A stretch of DNA of 7,216 nucleotides, from positions 1 to 7,216 of the forward strand of contig JAKAVW010000155.1 of assembly GCA_021827445.1 (NCBI GenBank). Reading direction: 5' to 3'. The DNA comes from Pseudomonadota bacterium. GTDB lineage: Bacteria > Pseudomonadota > Gammaproteobacteria > Acidithiobacillales > Acidithiobacillaceae. The notes beneath the pieces were generated by a model that was given only the letters and a program-made list of their open reading frames with translations, did not search any database and had not been told where the DNA came from. Position numbers and translations under genes: made by a program. This document shows, in pieces, positions 1-6,116 of this stretch. Position 1 is the first letter of the stretch; the number at the start of each line of letters is the position of its first letter.

Positions 1-231
1 CGCATCGAGGAAGAAATCCAGACGCTGCCGGGCACTGATCCGCTGATGGTGTCCGCAGTGGGGGCAGACGAAAAGGTTCTCCTCCAACTCCGTGCGGTAG
101 AGCACCACCTGACAGGTGGGGCACTTGGACCACAGGCCCTCGGGTACGGTACGCTTATTTTCGGTTGCGCTGAGGGTCTCTATGGACGCTTTTTTGATTT
201 TGGGCGGCAGCACCCGATCAAACCAGCTCAT
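1..231 (-). CDS. accD: Acetyl-CoA carboxylase carboxyltransferase subunit beta, 5' part only
   Basis: AccD is the beta half of the carboxyltransferase of acetyl-CoA carboxylase. With AccA it moves the carboxyl group from biotin on AccB to acetyl-CoA, giving malonyl-CoA for fatty-acid synthesis in the cytoplasm. Only the first 77 codons are in the window; the gene runs off the left edge. The protein opens MSWFDRVLPPKIK, the usual AccD N-terminus. It then shows the N-terminal zinc ribbon as two pairs, Cys37-Pro-Thr-Cys40 and Cys56-Pro-His-Cys59, in the family's CxxC-x15-CxxC layout. The crotonase-like catalytic core lies outside. The ATG overlaps the trpA stop as ATGA, and an AGGAG ribosome site sits 6 bases upstream, inside trpA. 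In many relatives folC follows accD, which cannot be tested here. Identity is very secure. Confidence 0.96.
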   Translation of the reverse strand, partial: MSWFDRVLPPKIKKASIETLSATENKRTVPEGLWSKCPTCQVVLYRTELEENLFVCPHCGHHQRISARQRLDFFLDA

Positions 232-1046
232 GCACTTCTCCTTTCCGCTGTTCGCACGGCCTGGGCCAGGGGCTTGATGAAGCGGATGGCCGTCGCAACG
301 GCTTCCTGATCCGTCGCACATTCCGCCAGTTGATCGACCAGTGCACTGCCTACGACCACCGCGTCGGCGCCGCCCGCCACCTGCGCCACCGTCGCCGCAT
401 CACGAATGCCAAAACCGATGGCGACGGGCAGGCCCAGTTGCTGACGCAGGTCCTGTACCCGTTGCAACACTGCTGCCCAGTCCGCCTGGGCTGCGCCGGT
501 AATGCCGCGCAGAGAGACATAATACACAAAGCCACTGCCCATACTGCGGACAATCACCACGCGTTCCTGGCCGCTGGTCGGCGCCAGCAGGAAAATGGGA
601 TCAATACCGCGCTGCTGGAGGGCAACGGCTTCGCCGCGCCCCTCCTCCGGGGTCAGATCCACCAGAATGACCCCGTCCACCCCCGCCGTCGCAGCGGCCT
701 CAGCGAACGGGGTGATGCCCATGGCTTCCACCGGATTCAAATACCCCATAAGGATGATGGGCGTGTGGCTGTTGGTCATGCGGAATTCGCGCACCCACTC
801 CAGAACCATACGCAGCTTCACTCCCCGCGCCAGCGCCCGCTCACTGGCGCGCTGGATGCTGGGACCATCGGCCATGGGGTCGGAAAAGGGCATCCCCAGT
901 TCGATGGCATCGGCCCCGGCAGCGACCAGCGCGTGCATCAGGGGCACGGTCGCGGCCAGCGAGGGGTCACCCGCCGTCATAAAAGGAATGAGGGCGGCAC
1001 GACCCGCATTCTGAAGTTGAGCAAACAGTCCGGCCAGACGACTCAT
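228..1046 (-). CDS. trpA: Tryptophan synthase alpha subunit
   Basis: TrpA cleaves indole-3-glycerol phosphate to indole and glyceraldehyde 3-phosphate, and passes indole through a tunnel to TrpB in the cytoplasmic alpha2-beta2 complex. The 272-residue length is normal for the family. The signature around residues 48-62 (IELGMPFSDPMADGP) supplies the catalytic acids Glu49 and Asp60, at the same numbers as in the Salmonella enzyme; Tyr175 also matches. Further TIM-barrel landmarks are LMGYLNP near 99-105, the mobile loop RGITGA at 180-185, and the phosphate-binding GFGI at 211-214 and Gly233-Ser234. The ATG overlaps the trpB stop by four bases (ATGA), and GAGGG lies 9 bases upstream within trpB. 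Its own TGA overlaps the accD ATG in the same way. Complete, with no sign of damage. Confidence 0.98.
   Translation of the reverse strand: MSRLAGLFAQLQNAGRAALIPFMTAGDPSLAATVPLMHALVAAGADAIELGMPFSDPMADGPSIQRASERALARGVKLRMVLEWVREFRMTNSHTPIILMGYLNPVEAMGITPFAEAAATAGVDGVILVDLTPEEGRGEAVALQQRGIDPIFLLAPTSGQERVVIVRSMGSGFVYYVSLRGITGAAQADWAAVLQRVQDLRQQLGLPVAIGFGIRDAATVAQVAGGADAVVVGSALVDQLAECATDQEAVATAIRFIKPLAQAVRTAERRSA
238..242 (-). promoter_or_regulatory. accD ribosome binding site inside trpA
   Basis: The minus strand reads GGAAAGGAGAAGTGCATG. AGGAG lies 6 bases before the accD ATG and within the last codons of trpA. This strong Shine-Dalgarno match, together with the ATGA stop/start overlap, fixes the accD start and suggests that accD can be translated both by coupling to trpA and by fresh initiation. 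Confidence 0.75.
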
Positions 1047-2242
1047 AAATGAATACCCTCGAGAGCGGCGACGGTGTGAATATCCTTATCGCCTCGCCCA
1101 GACAGGTTAACAATAATGGTTTGATCAGAGCGCATGGTCGGCGCCAGACGGAAGGCATGGGCCAGTGCATGGGCGGTTTCCAGTGCCGGAATGATGCCCT
1201 CGGTGCGGCACAGGCGATGGAAGGCGGCCAGCGCTTCTGCATCGGTAGCGGCCACATATTCTGCCCGCCCGCTATCCTTCAGATAAGCATGTTCAGGCCC
1301 GACCCCCGGATAATCCAGCCCCGCCGAGATGGAGTGCGTCGGCAGAATCTGGCCGTCCTCATCTTCCATCAGATAGGTCCGGTTACCATGCAGCACCCCT
1401 GGACGTCCGGTGGTCAGAGGGGCGGCGTGTTGTCCAGTGCTGAGACCCAGACCACCCGCTTCGACCCCGATCATCCGCACCGCCTTATCTTCGATAAAAG
1501 GATAAAACAGGCCGATGGCATTACTGCCTCCCCCCACGCAGGCGATCAAGCAATCGGGGAGTCGCCCCGTCAGTTCAAGGCACTGGACCCGCGCTTCGTC
1601 GCCAATGACCCGGTGGAAGTCCCGCACCATGACCGGATAAGGATGCGGTCCCGCCACCGTTCCGATCACATAAAAAGTGCTTTCGACATTGGTTACCCAA
1701 TCACGCATAGCTTCGTTGAGCGCGTCTTTGAGGGTACGGGTACCACTGCTGACCGCCGTCACCCGCGCCCCCAGCAAACGCATGCGAAACACATTGCTGG
1801 ACTGGCGCTGGATATCCTCCTCGCCCATATACACCAGGCATTCCATGCCATAGCGAGTCGCGACCGTCGCGGTGGCGACGCCATGCTGTCCTGCGCCCGT
1901 CTCGGCGATTACCCGTTTTTTGCCCATACGCCGGGCGAGCAAGGCCTGACCGACGGCATTATTGATTTTGTGCGCACCAGTGTGGTTGAGATCTTCCCGC
2001 TTGAGGTAAATCTGCGCACCACCCAGTTCCTTGGAGACGCGCTCCGCATGATAGAGCGGGTTGGGACGACCGACAAACTGGCGCAACTCACTGTGCAGCT
2101 CGGCACGAAACTCAGGATCCCGTTGCGCCTCCTGGTAGGCATGTTCCAGTTCCTCCAACGCCGGAATCAGGGTTTCTGCAACAAAACGCCCGCCATAAGG
2201 ACCATAGTGCCCGGATGCGTCCGGCAAAGCATAAGTTCCCAT
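1043..2242 (-). CDS. trpB: Tryptophan synthase beta subunit
   Basis: TrpB is the PLP enzyme that condenses indole with L-serine to make L-tryptophan, partnered by TrpA encoded directly downstream. From the chosen ATG the protein is 399 residues, the usual size, and begins MGTYALPDASGHYGPYGGRFV. The substrate/PLP motif LNHTGAHKINN gives the PLP lysine at Lys92. ETGAGQHG follows at 114-121 with catalytic Glu114, and the PLP phosphate loop GGGSN is at 237-241. The open frame continues 29 codons upstream to 2329, but that part overlaps the end of trpF and shows no TrpB similarity. The ATG at 2242 is preceded by GGGAGA with 4 bases of spacing, so I start there. trpF ends 10 bases upstream, and trpA overlaps the 3' end by 4 bases. 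Confidence 0.98.
   Translation of the reverse strand: MGTYALPDASGHYGPYGGRFVAETLIPALEELEHAYQEAQRDPEFRAELHSELRQFVGRPNPLYHAERVSKELGGAQIYLKREDLNHTGAHKINNAVGQALLARRMGKKRVIAETGAGQHGVATATVATRYGMECLVYMGEEDIQRQSSNVFRMRLLGARVTAVSSGTRTLKDALNEAMRDWVTNVESTFYVIGTVAGPHPYPVMVRDFHRVIGDEARVQCLELTGRLPDCLIACVGGGSNAIGLFYPFIEDKAVRMIGVEAGGLGLSTGQHAAPLTTGRPGVLHGNRTYLMEDEDGQILPTHSISAGLDYPGVGPEHAYLKDSGRAEYVAATDAEALAAFHRLCRTEGIIPALETAHALAHAFRLAPTMRSDQTIIVNLSGRGDKDIHTVAALEGIHL
1056..1060 (-). promoter_or_regulatory. trpA ribosome binding site inside trpB
   Basis: GAGGG on the minus strand lies 9 bases before the trpA ATG, inside the last codons of trpB. With the ATGA overlap this supports translational coupling, which would help keep the TrpA:TrpB ratio near the 1:1 needed by the complex. 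Confidence 0.55.
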
Positions 2243-2246
2243 GTTC

Positions 2247-2252
2247 TCTCCC
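2247..2252 (-). promoter_or_regulatory. trpB ribosome binding site
   Basis: GGGAGA on the minus strand sits 4 bases before the trpB ATG at 2242, in the 10-base trpF-trpB gap. It is the feature that selects this ATG over the 29-codon upstream extension of the open frame. Confidence 0.7.
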
Positions 2253-2864
2253 TCAGATACTGCGCACCCGCGCGACAAACTGCGCCATTTTGTCATGATC
2301 TTTGCGTCCGGGCGACAGTTCCACCCCACTGCTCACATCTACCGCATAAGGCTGGGCGATAGCGATAGCTTCGGCAACATTCCCGGCATTCAAACCGCCG
2401 GCTAAAATCCAGGGTTTACCCAAATCCGGCAGTTGCCACCAGTCGAAACTCTGGCCCGATCCGCCCCACACTCCCGGCGCTGCACAGTCCAGCAGCAGTC
2501 CTTGCGCGTCATGATAAGCATCCACCACTGGTCGCAAATCTTGCGCTGCCGTCACCCGCAGTACCTTAATATAAGGTCGGCCAAAATTGCGACAGAAGGA
2601 TGGCGATTCATCACCATGAAATTGCAGGACATCCAAAGGGCACCACTGCAGAGTAGCTGCCACTTCAGCAGTATCCGCGTTGACAAAAAGGCCAACGCTG
2701 GTGATGAAGGGCGGCAAGGCCGTGAGAATTTCCTGGGTATGCGCAGCATCTAAAGCCCGCGGGCTTTTACGGTAGAATACCAGACCGATGGCATCCGCAC
2801 CGACAGCCGCCGCCGCGCGCACGTCCGCTGCATTCGTGATACCGCATATCTTGATACGTACCAT
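2253..2864 (-). CDS. trpF: Phosphoribosylanthranilate isomerase
   Basis: TrpF isomerises N-(5-phosphoribosyl)anthranilate to the carboxyphenylamino-deoxyribulose phosphate, the third step of tryptophan synthesis. Here it is a free-standing 203-residue TIM barrel, not fused to TrpC as in Escherichia coli. Catalytic Cys7 lies in KICGIT, and the general acid Asp126 lies in LLLDC, followed by the GGSGQSFDW phosphate region (134-142). The barrel ends with LAGGLNAGNV (154-163) and DVSSGVE (176-182), then PGRKD at 185-189. An in-frame TAG four codons upstream leaves the ATG at 2864 as the only normal start. No Shine-Dalgarno sequence is visible before it, unlike its neighbours; an extended -10-like sequence lies there instead. 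It follows truA by 59 bases and precedes trpB by 10. trpE, trpG, trpD and trpC are not in this window. Confidence 0.97.
   Translation of the reverse strand: MVRIKICGITNAADVRAAAAVGADAIGLVFYRKSPRALDAAHTQEILTALPPFITSVGLFVNADTAEVAATLQWCPLDVLQFHGDESPSFCRNFGRPYIKVLRVTAAQDLRPVVDAYHDAQGLLLDCAAPGVWGGSGQSFDWWQLPDLGKPWILAGGLNAGNVAEAIAIAQPYAVDVSSGVELSPGRKDHDKMAQFVARVRSI
2752..2767. repeat. 16-base perfect palindrome inside trpF
   Basis: AAAGCCCGCGGGCTTT reads the same on both strands. It falls in trpF codons encoding KSPRAL (residues 33-38), a conserved TrpF segment. A stem with a CGCG loop has 6 base pairs. Protein constraint may explain part of it, and no regulatory role is shown. Confidence 0.6.
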
Positions 2865-2870
2865 CAGCGC

Positions 2871-2879
2871 ATTCTACCA
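2871..2879 (-). promoter_or_regulatory. Candidate extended -10 promoter element for trpFBA
   Basis: The minus strand reads TGGTAGAAT immediately before trpF. This is a TGn extended -10 followed by TAGAAT, which matches five of six bases of TATAAT. I see no good -35 about 17 bases upstream, which extended -10 promoters can tolerate. The first base of the trpF ATG is 7 bases after the hexamer, so transcription from here would give a leaderless or nearly leaderless mRNA. This is inference from sequence alone; a chance match is quite possible. Confidence 0.25.
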
Positions 2880-2885
2880 CCGCGA

Positions 2886-2900
2886 CATGCAGAAAGCATG
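2886..2900 (-). other. Short hairpin in the truA-trpF spacer
   Basis: CATGC and GCATG form a perfect 5-base-pair stem around a 5-base loop in the 59-base spacer. No U-run follows on the minus strand, so it does not look like an intrinsic terminator. It could be a minor RNA structure or chance. Confidence 0.2.
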
Positions 2901-2923
2901 AGTGCAGTCATCCGCTGCGCCCG

Positions 2924-3739
2924 TCACTCCCCCATCAAGAAACCAGCGTCCACCGCATCCACCGGCAGCCCGAACTCCGCAGGATAACGCGGCGCCACAA
3001 AATAAAGGCCGCCCGGTGGGGCCGTAACGCCAGCCTGGCAGCGATCGCGACTGGCCAGCACCTCCGCCGCCCAGCCCACGGGTCGGTCGCCCTTGCCTAT
3101 AGCAATCAGTACCCCCACAAGATTACGCACCATGTGATGCAGGAAACCGTTAGCCTCGGCATCAATGGCCATCAGATCGCCCCGGCGAGTGACTTGGAGT
3201 CGGCACAAATTCCGTATGGGGCTTTTAGCCTGACAGGCAGAGGCACGAAAAGCGGAAAAATCATGGGTGCCCAGTAGAGTTTGCGCTGCTGCCTGCATGG
3301 CTTGCATATCCAAAGGGCTATAGACCCAAGCAGTGTAATTCCGCCATAGTGCCGATTTTTCACGACGATTGAGAATCACATAACGATAACGCCGCGCCGT
3401 GGCAGAAAAACGGGCGTGGAACCGGTTCGGGACGACTCGTGCCCAACGCAGCGCCACCCCTTTGGGTAAGCAGGTATTGGCACCACGTACCCAAGCCTCG
3501 GGGGGACGCACGACCGGGCTGTCAAAATGCACCACCTGACACAGGGCATGCACCCCCGTATCGGTACGCCCGGCGACGATGACAGTGACCGGACACTGGG
3601 CCACGCGACTCAGCGCTGTTTCCAGAACACTTTGTACGCTTTCCTGATTCAACTGGCGTTGCCAGCCACAGAATCCATTACCATCGTATTCAAGCCCCAA
3701 GGCCCAGCGAGTACCAAGCCTTGGTACGACCAATTCCAC
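2924..3739 (-). CDS. truA: tRNA pseudouridine(38-40) synthase
   Basis: TruA converts uridines 38, 39 and 40 in the anticodon stem-loop of many tRNAs to pseudouridine. Key features, numbered from the first TTG of the open frame at 3745: LGLEYDGNGFCGWQRQ at 16-31, and AGRTDTGVHA at 58-67 with catalytic Asp62. The KSPIRNL strand, the NGFLHHMVRNLVG motif and the C-terminal APPGGLYFVAPRYP follow. Length, about 271 residues, is typical. There is no ATG near the front. TTG at 3745, GTG at 3739 and TTG at 3733 are all possible; I choose GTG because a GGGG stretch lies 6 bases before it, while the same stretch touches TTG 3745. This leaves 13 residues before the conserved ALGLEYDG strand. fimV ends about 12 bases upstream, so the two are probably co-transcribed. 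Confidence 0.95.
   Translation of the reverse strand: MELVVPRLGTRWALGLEYDGNGFCGWQRQLNQESVQSVLETALSRVAQCPVTVIVAGRTDTGVHALCQVVHFDSPVVRPPEAWVRGANTCLPKGVALRWARVVPNRFHARFSATARRYRYVILNRREKSALWRNYTAWVYSPLDMQAMQAAAQTLLGTHDFSAFRASACQAKSPIRNLCRLQVTRRGDLMAIDAEANGFLHHMVRNLVGVLIAIGKGDRPVGWAAEVLASRDRCQAGVTAPPGGLYFVAPRYPAEFGLPVDAVDAGFLMGE
3711..3727. repeat. 8-base inverted repeat with 1-base centre at the truA 5' end
   Basis: GTACCAAG and CTTGGTAC are exact reverse complements on either side of a single base. In RNA it could fold as a 6-base-pair stem with a 5-base loop. It lies 12 to 28 bases downstream of the first base of the proposed truA GTG, within the poorly conserved N-terminal leader of the protein. 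It might affect truA initiation or be a protein-binding site; no family is recognised. Confidence 0.5.
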
Positions 3740-3745
3740 TTCCAA

Positions 3746-3749
3746 CCCC
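3746..3749 (-). promoter_or_regulatory. Weak ribosome binding site that selects the truA GTG start
   Basis: The stretch between the fimV stop and truA reads CCGGGG. Its GGGG is 6 bases before GTG 3739 but directly abuts TTG 3745, so it favours the GTG. The match to the anti-Shine-Dalgarno sequence is modest. Confidence 0.35.
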
Positions 3750-3751
3750 GG

Positions 3752-6055
3752 TTAAAAACTTTTCAGCAACTGCCTGGCTTCTTCCTGTTGAGCGCTACTA
3801 CCTTCCTGAGTCACTTCTTCGAGCAGATCACGCGCTGATTCGCTGTCTCCCATTTCCACATAGGCCTTGGCCAAGTCGAGCTTGGTGCCGACTGCATCCC
3901 AATCCGCAACTTCCATGGTAGCAGATGGTTCCCCGGTATCAGGAAATTCCGCTGGTGTGGCGTTAGAAGCGGGCAGGGCAGGCGTGGATGGCTCATCATG
4001 CCGGGTCAAGCCGAACAGGGGCGCGACCGATGGAGATTCCCGCGCTGCAGGCGATTCTTCTGATTTTGAATCGATATCCAGCGTCCCATTGGTTCCGTGT
4101 ATCTCATCCATCAACCGGAACTGCTCGTCAATGTCTTGCAGAAGCCGGGCTTTTTCCTCCGGCGGGAATGCGCTTTCTTCTGCCGCTGCAGTCGGCTCCA
4201 CAGGGGCATGGTCAAAGTGGAAATCCAGCATACCCAAGGGAGCGTGTGCCGCGGACTCTTCCACGGGCTCAGCAGGCAACGATATCTCAGTAACAGGCTC
4301 GGGAACTGTCGCAGTCGTCTCCGCGGAGGCGGCAAAGAGCGCATTACCGGGAAAGAGCCGGACCCCTTGTGCGGCCACTTCCTGCCACGCAGCATTATGC
4401 GGTCCGAAACGCCCCCGCATGCGCTCAGCGAGATCCAGATACTCCTCATGGCGATCCAGGTTGGCATAGATATCGAGTAGTTTGACGTACAGTTCCTTAC
4501 GCCGCGGATTCTCTTCGAGAGTTTCATTGAGCACGATGACTGCTTGTTCTGCCTTACCGTAGGTCAGGTAGAGATCGGCTTGTTCAAGCGGATCGACTTC
4601 GGCACCCGTGTATGCATTTTTGGCACTTTCCGGGTGCTCTGCAGATGGGGCAAGCTCTGACAGAGCACCGAGTGCGGGTGCGCCGACCGCGGCAGACTGA
4701 ACATTCGACGGCGGCGATACAACGGGAGGAGGCGCTGCACTAGGCACCGGCATGGGAGACTGGGGTTGGGACCCCGCCCCCTTAGGTGCAGGCGCCGCAC
4801 TCAAAGTAGAAACCCGCTGCGAAATCTCGCGCTGACGCCGTTCCGCCTCTTTTTGACGACGCAGCATCCAGAGAAACAAAAGCAACAGAAGAATATTGCC
4901 ACCTAACGATATGAGCAACGGAATATTACTGAAAAGACTGCTGTTACCTGTCGTCGTCCGGGAAAGGGTCGCGAGTTGTGCCCCCTGACTGGCCAACAGG
5001 CGCTCCTCTGCACTCAGACGCTGGCCCAGGCTGGCCACCTCCGCCATCAACTTTTGATTATCATCACGAAGCACAGCAACCGGCATCGGCACCTGCAACT
5101 GACCTGTTGTGGCAGCGGACACCACGCTGGCTACGGAAGCAGTCACCACTGCCGCAGGCGCACTGGAAAGCATCAGATGCGTCGCGTTACCAGCGGATTT
5201 TACCGCTGATACGACCGGTGCAGGAACGGCACCTGATGAAGGTATTGCAGTCGGCGCAGCAGGCGTAGTAGCGACAACAGACACGCCGCTCCCGGCACGC
5301 TGGGCGGACAACCAAGCGCTGGCCTGTGCCGGTGAAGCGGACTGCACCTGCGCCAGACCAGGCACCGTCAGGATGCTCCCGGCATAGAGGTACGCAGGAT
5401 TACCACCCTTGAAGGCTTGCGGGTTAGCCTTCACCAGAGCGGCCATGACCTGGTCGAGGGTGACCGCATTATTGCGTGTAATATATTGAGCAATCTGGAA
5501 TAGAGATCCATTGGCGGGCACCGGACCATAACGACTTACCTTGGACCAACCATGATAAATAGGTGCAGGTGCTGCATGACGGACGGGCTGCGACATTGTC
5601 GGAAATGCCGACGAGGTACCAGACAGCGGAGCAGGTGCAACTGATCGCGGCGTGGGGACCAAGCCATCCCCAGCACTATATGCAGCGTATTCGCGTACCA
5701 TCTGTCCACCCGACCAATCGAGCTGCACCAGGAAATGCAGCGCAGGCTGGTTCAGCGGCAGTGGACTGCTGATCAATATAGCCGGTCTGTTACCACTTCG
5801 CACCGTAAAATGCCAGTGATCCAGTGCGCCCGCCTTGGGAAGATTGATCATTGCGAAGGCGCTGGCAGGTGCCAGACCGGCACTAAGACTAGCTTCACTT
5901 TGCGGGTTCAGCGACTGTATGGAAATTTCTGCACGGAAAGGCTCCCCCTGTGCCGAAAGCACTTGCAACTCGCCAAGTCCCAGCGCCTGCGCCATACCCG
6001 GCAAGAGGAGACCCATGCCAGCCATGGCCCACAACCAGTTCTTCTTGTCCATCAT
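3752..6055 (-). CDS. fimV: FimV/HubP-type polar hub and type IV pilus assembly protein
   Basis: FimV-family proteins are bitopic inner-membrane proteins with a periplasmic LysM domain and cytoplasmic TPR motifs. They help assemble the type IV pilus secretin and organise the cell pole. This copy is 767 residues. It has a signal peptide ending MAQA (cleavage after about residue 24) and the FimV N-terminal domain, LGELQVLSAQGEPFRAEI onward, at 26-125. A LysM-like segment lies around 176-235, an Ala/Pro/Ser-rich linker at 255-325, and a coiled coil at about 328-365. One membrane helix is at about 374-398, followed by basic residues. The cytoplasmic part has a Pro-rich linker, TPR-like helices at 488-570, an acidic low-complexity stretch, and the conserved C-terminal FimV TPR at 727-766. 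It is shorter than Pseudomonas aeruginosa FimV (about 920 residues). An AGGA site supports ATG 6055 or the adjacent ATG 6052. asd lies 61 bases upstream. Confidence 0.95.
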   Translation of the reverse strand: MMDKKNWLWAMAGMGLLLPGMAQALGLGELQVLSAQGEPFRAEISIQSLNPQSEASLSAGLAPASAFAMINLPKAGALDHWHFTVRSGNRPAILISSPLPLNQPALHFLVQLDWSGGQMVREYAAYSAGDGLVPTPRSVAPAPLSGTSSAFPTMSQPVRHAAPAPIYHGWSKVSRYGPVPANGSLFQIAQYITRNNAVTLDQVMAALVKANPQAFKGGNPAYLYAGSILTVPGLAQVQSASPAQASAWLSAQRAGSGVSVVATTPAAPTAIPSSGAVPAPVVSAVKSAGNATHLMLSSAPAAVVTASVASVVSAATTGQLQVPMPVAVLRDDNQKLMAEVASLGQRLSAEERLLASQGAQLATLSRTTTGNSSLFSNIPLLISLGGNILLLLLFLWMLRRQKEAERRQREISQRVSTLSAAPAPKGAGSQPQSPMPVPSAAPPPVVSPPSNVQSAAVGAPALGALSELAPSAEHPESAKNAYTGAEVDPLEQADLYLTYGKAEQAVIVLNETLEENPRRKELYVKLLDIYANLDRHEEYLDLAERMRGRFGPHNAAWQEVAAQGVRLFPGNALFAASAETTATVPEPVTEISLPAEPVEESAAHAPLGMLDFHFDHAPVEPTAAAEESAFPPEEKARLLQDIDEQFRLMDEIHGTNGTLDIDSKSEESPAARESPSVAPLFGLTRHDEPSTPALPASNATPAEFPDTGEPSATMEVADWDAVGTKLDLAKAYVEMGDSESARDLLEEVTQEGSSAQQEEARQLLKSF

Positions 6056-6058
6056 TAT

Positions 6059-6064
6059 CTTCCT
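6059..6064 (-). promoter_or_regulatory. fimV ribosome binding site
   Basis: AGGAAG on the minus strand lies 3 bases before ATG 6055 and 6 bases before ATG 6052. Measured from its AGGA core the spacings are 5 and 8, so either tandem ATG could be used. It argues against the upstream ATG at 6067 and TTG at 6094; the protein from here begins with Lys residues and a hydrophobic stretch, as expected for a signal peptide. Confidence 0.65.
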
Positions 6065-6086
6065 CATTTTGGTAACAGAAGCGCAG

Positions 6087-6108
6087 TTCGGCAAGCTATG
6101 GTTGCCAA
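6087..6108 (-). other. Imperfect inverted repeat in the asd-fimV spacer
   Basis: GGCAA and TTGCC form a 5-base-pair stem around a 7-base loop. It is extended by two A-T pairs across one bulged base. No U-run follows, so it is not a convincing terminator. It is the only structure I see in this 61-base spacer. Confidence 0.2.
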
Positions 6109-6116
6109 TAACGTCT

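Noticed and set aside
330..1052. 240-codon open frame on the plus strand opposite trpA
   Set aside because: It is an antisense shadow of trpA, which has all its catalytic residues; the translated product is His/Arg-rich and looks non-biological.
2243..2329. 29-codon upstream extension of trpB
   Set aside because: It overlaps trpF in another frame, lacks TrpB similarity, and a good ribosome site points to ATG 2242.
1049..2362. 437-codon open frame on the plus strand opposite trpB
   Set aside because: It lies wholly antisense to a clear trpB and the end of trpF. Its translation shows no recognisable domain, and long antisense frames are common in GC-rich genes with biased third positions.
2752..2768. 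Intrinsic terminator at the trpF palindrome
   Set aside because: It sits inside the coding region, the T run is only four bases long, and nothing suggests a transcript ends there.
3867..4469. 200-codon Ser/Ala-rich open frame on the plus strand opposite fimV
   Set aside because: Its low-complexity Ser/Gly/Ala content mirrors the acidic linker of fimV read backward, and there is no recognisable domain.
6056..6094. Upstream starts for fimV at TTG 6094 and ATG 6067
   Set aside because: They add a polar stretch ahead of the signal peptide, and the AGGAAG site lies downstream of both, correctly spaced only for ATG 6055 or 6052.
6056..6116. Promoter for fimV in the asd-fimV spacer
   Set aside because: TTGGCA resembles a -35 hexamer, but no acceptable -10 follows at 16 to 18 bases, so I do not call a promoter.
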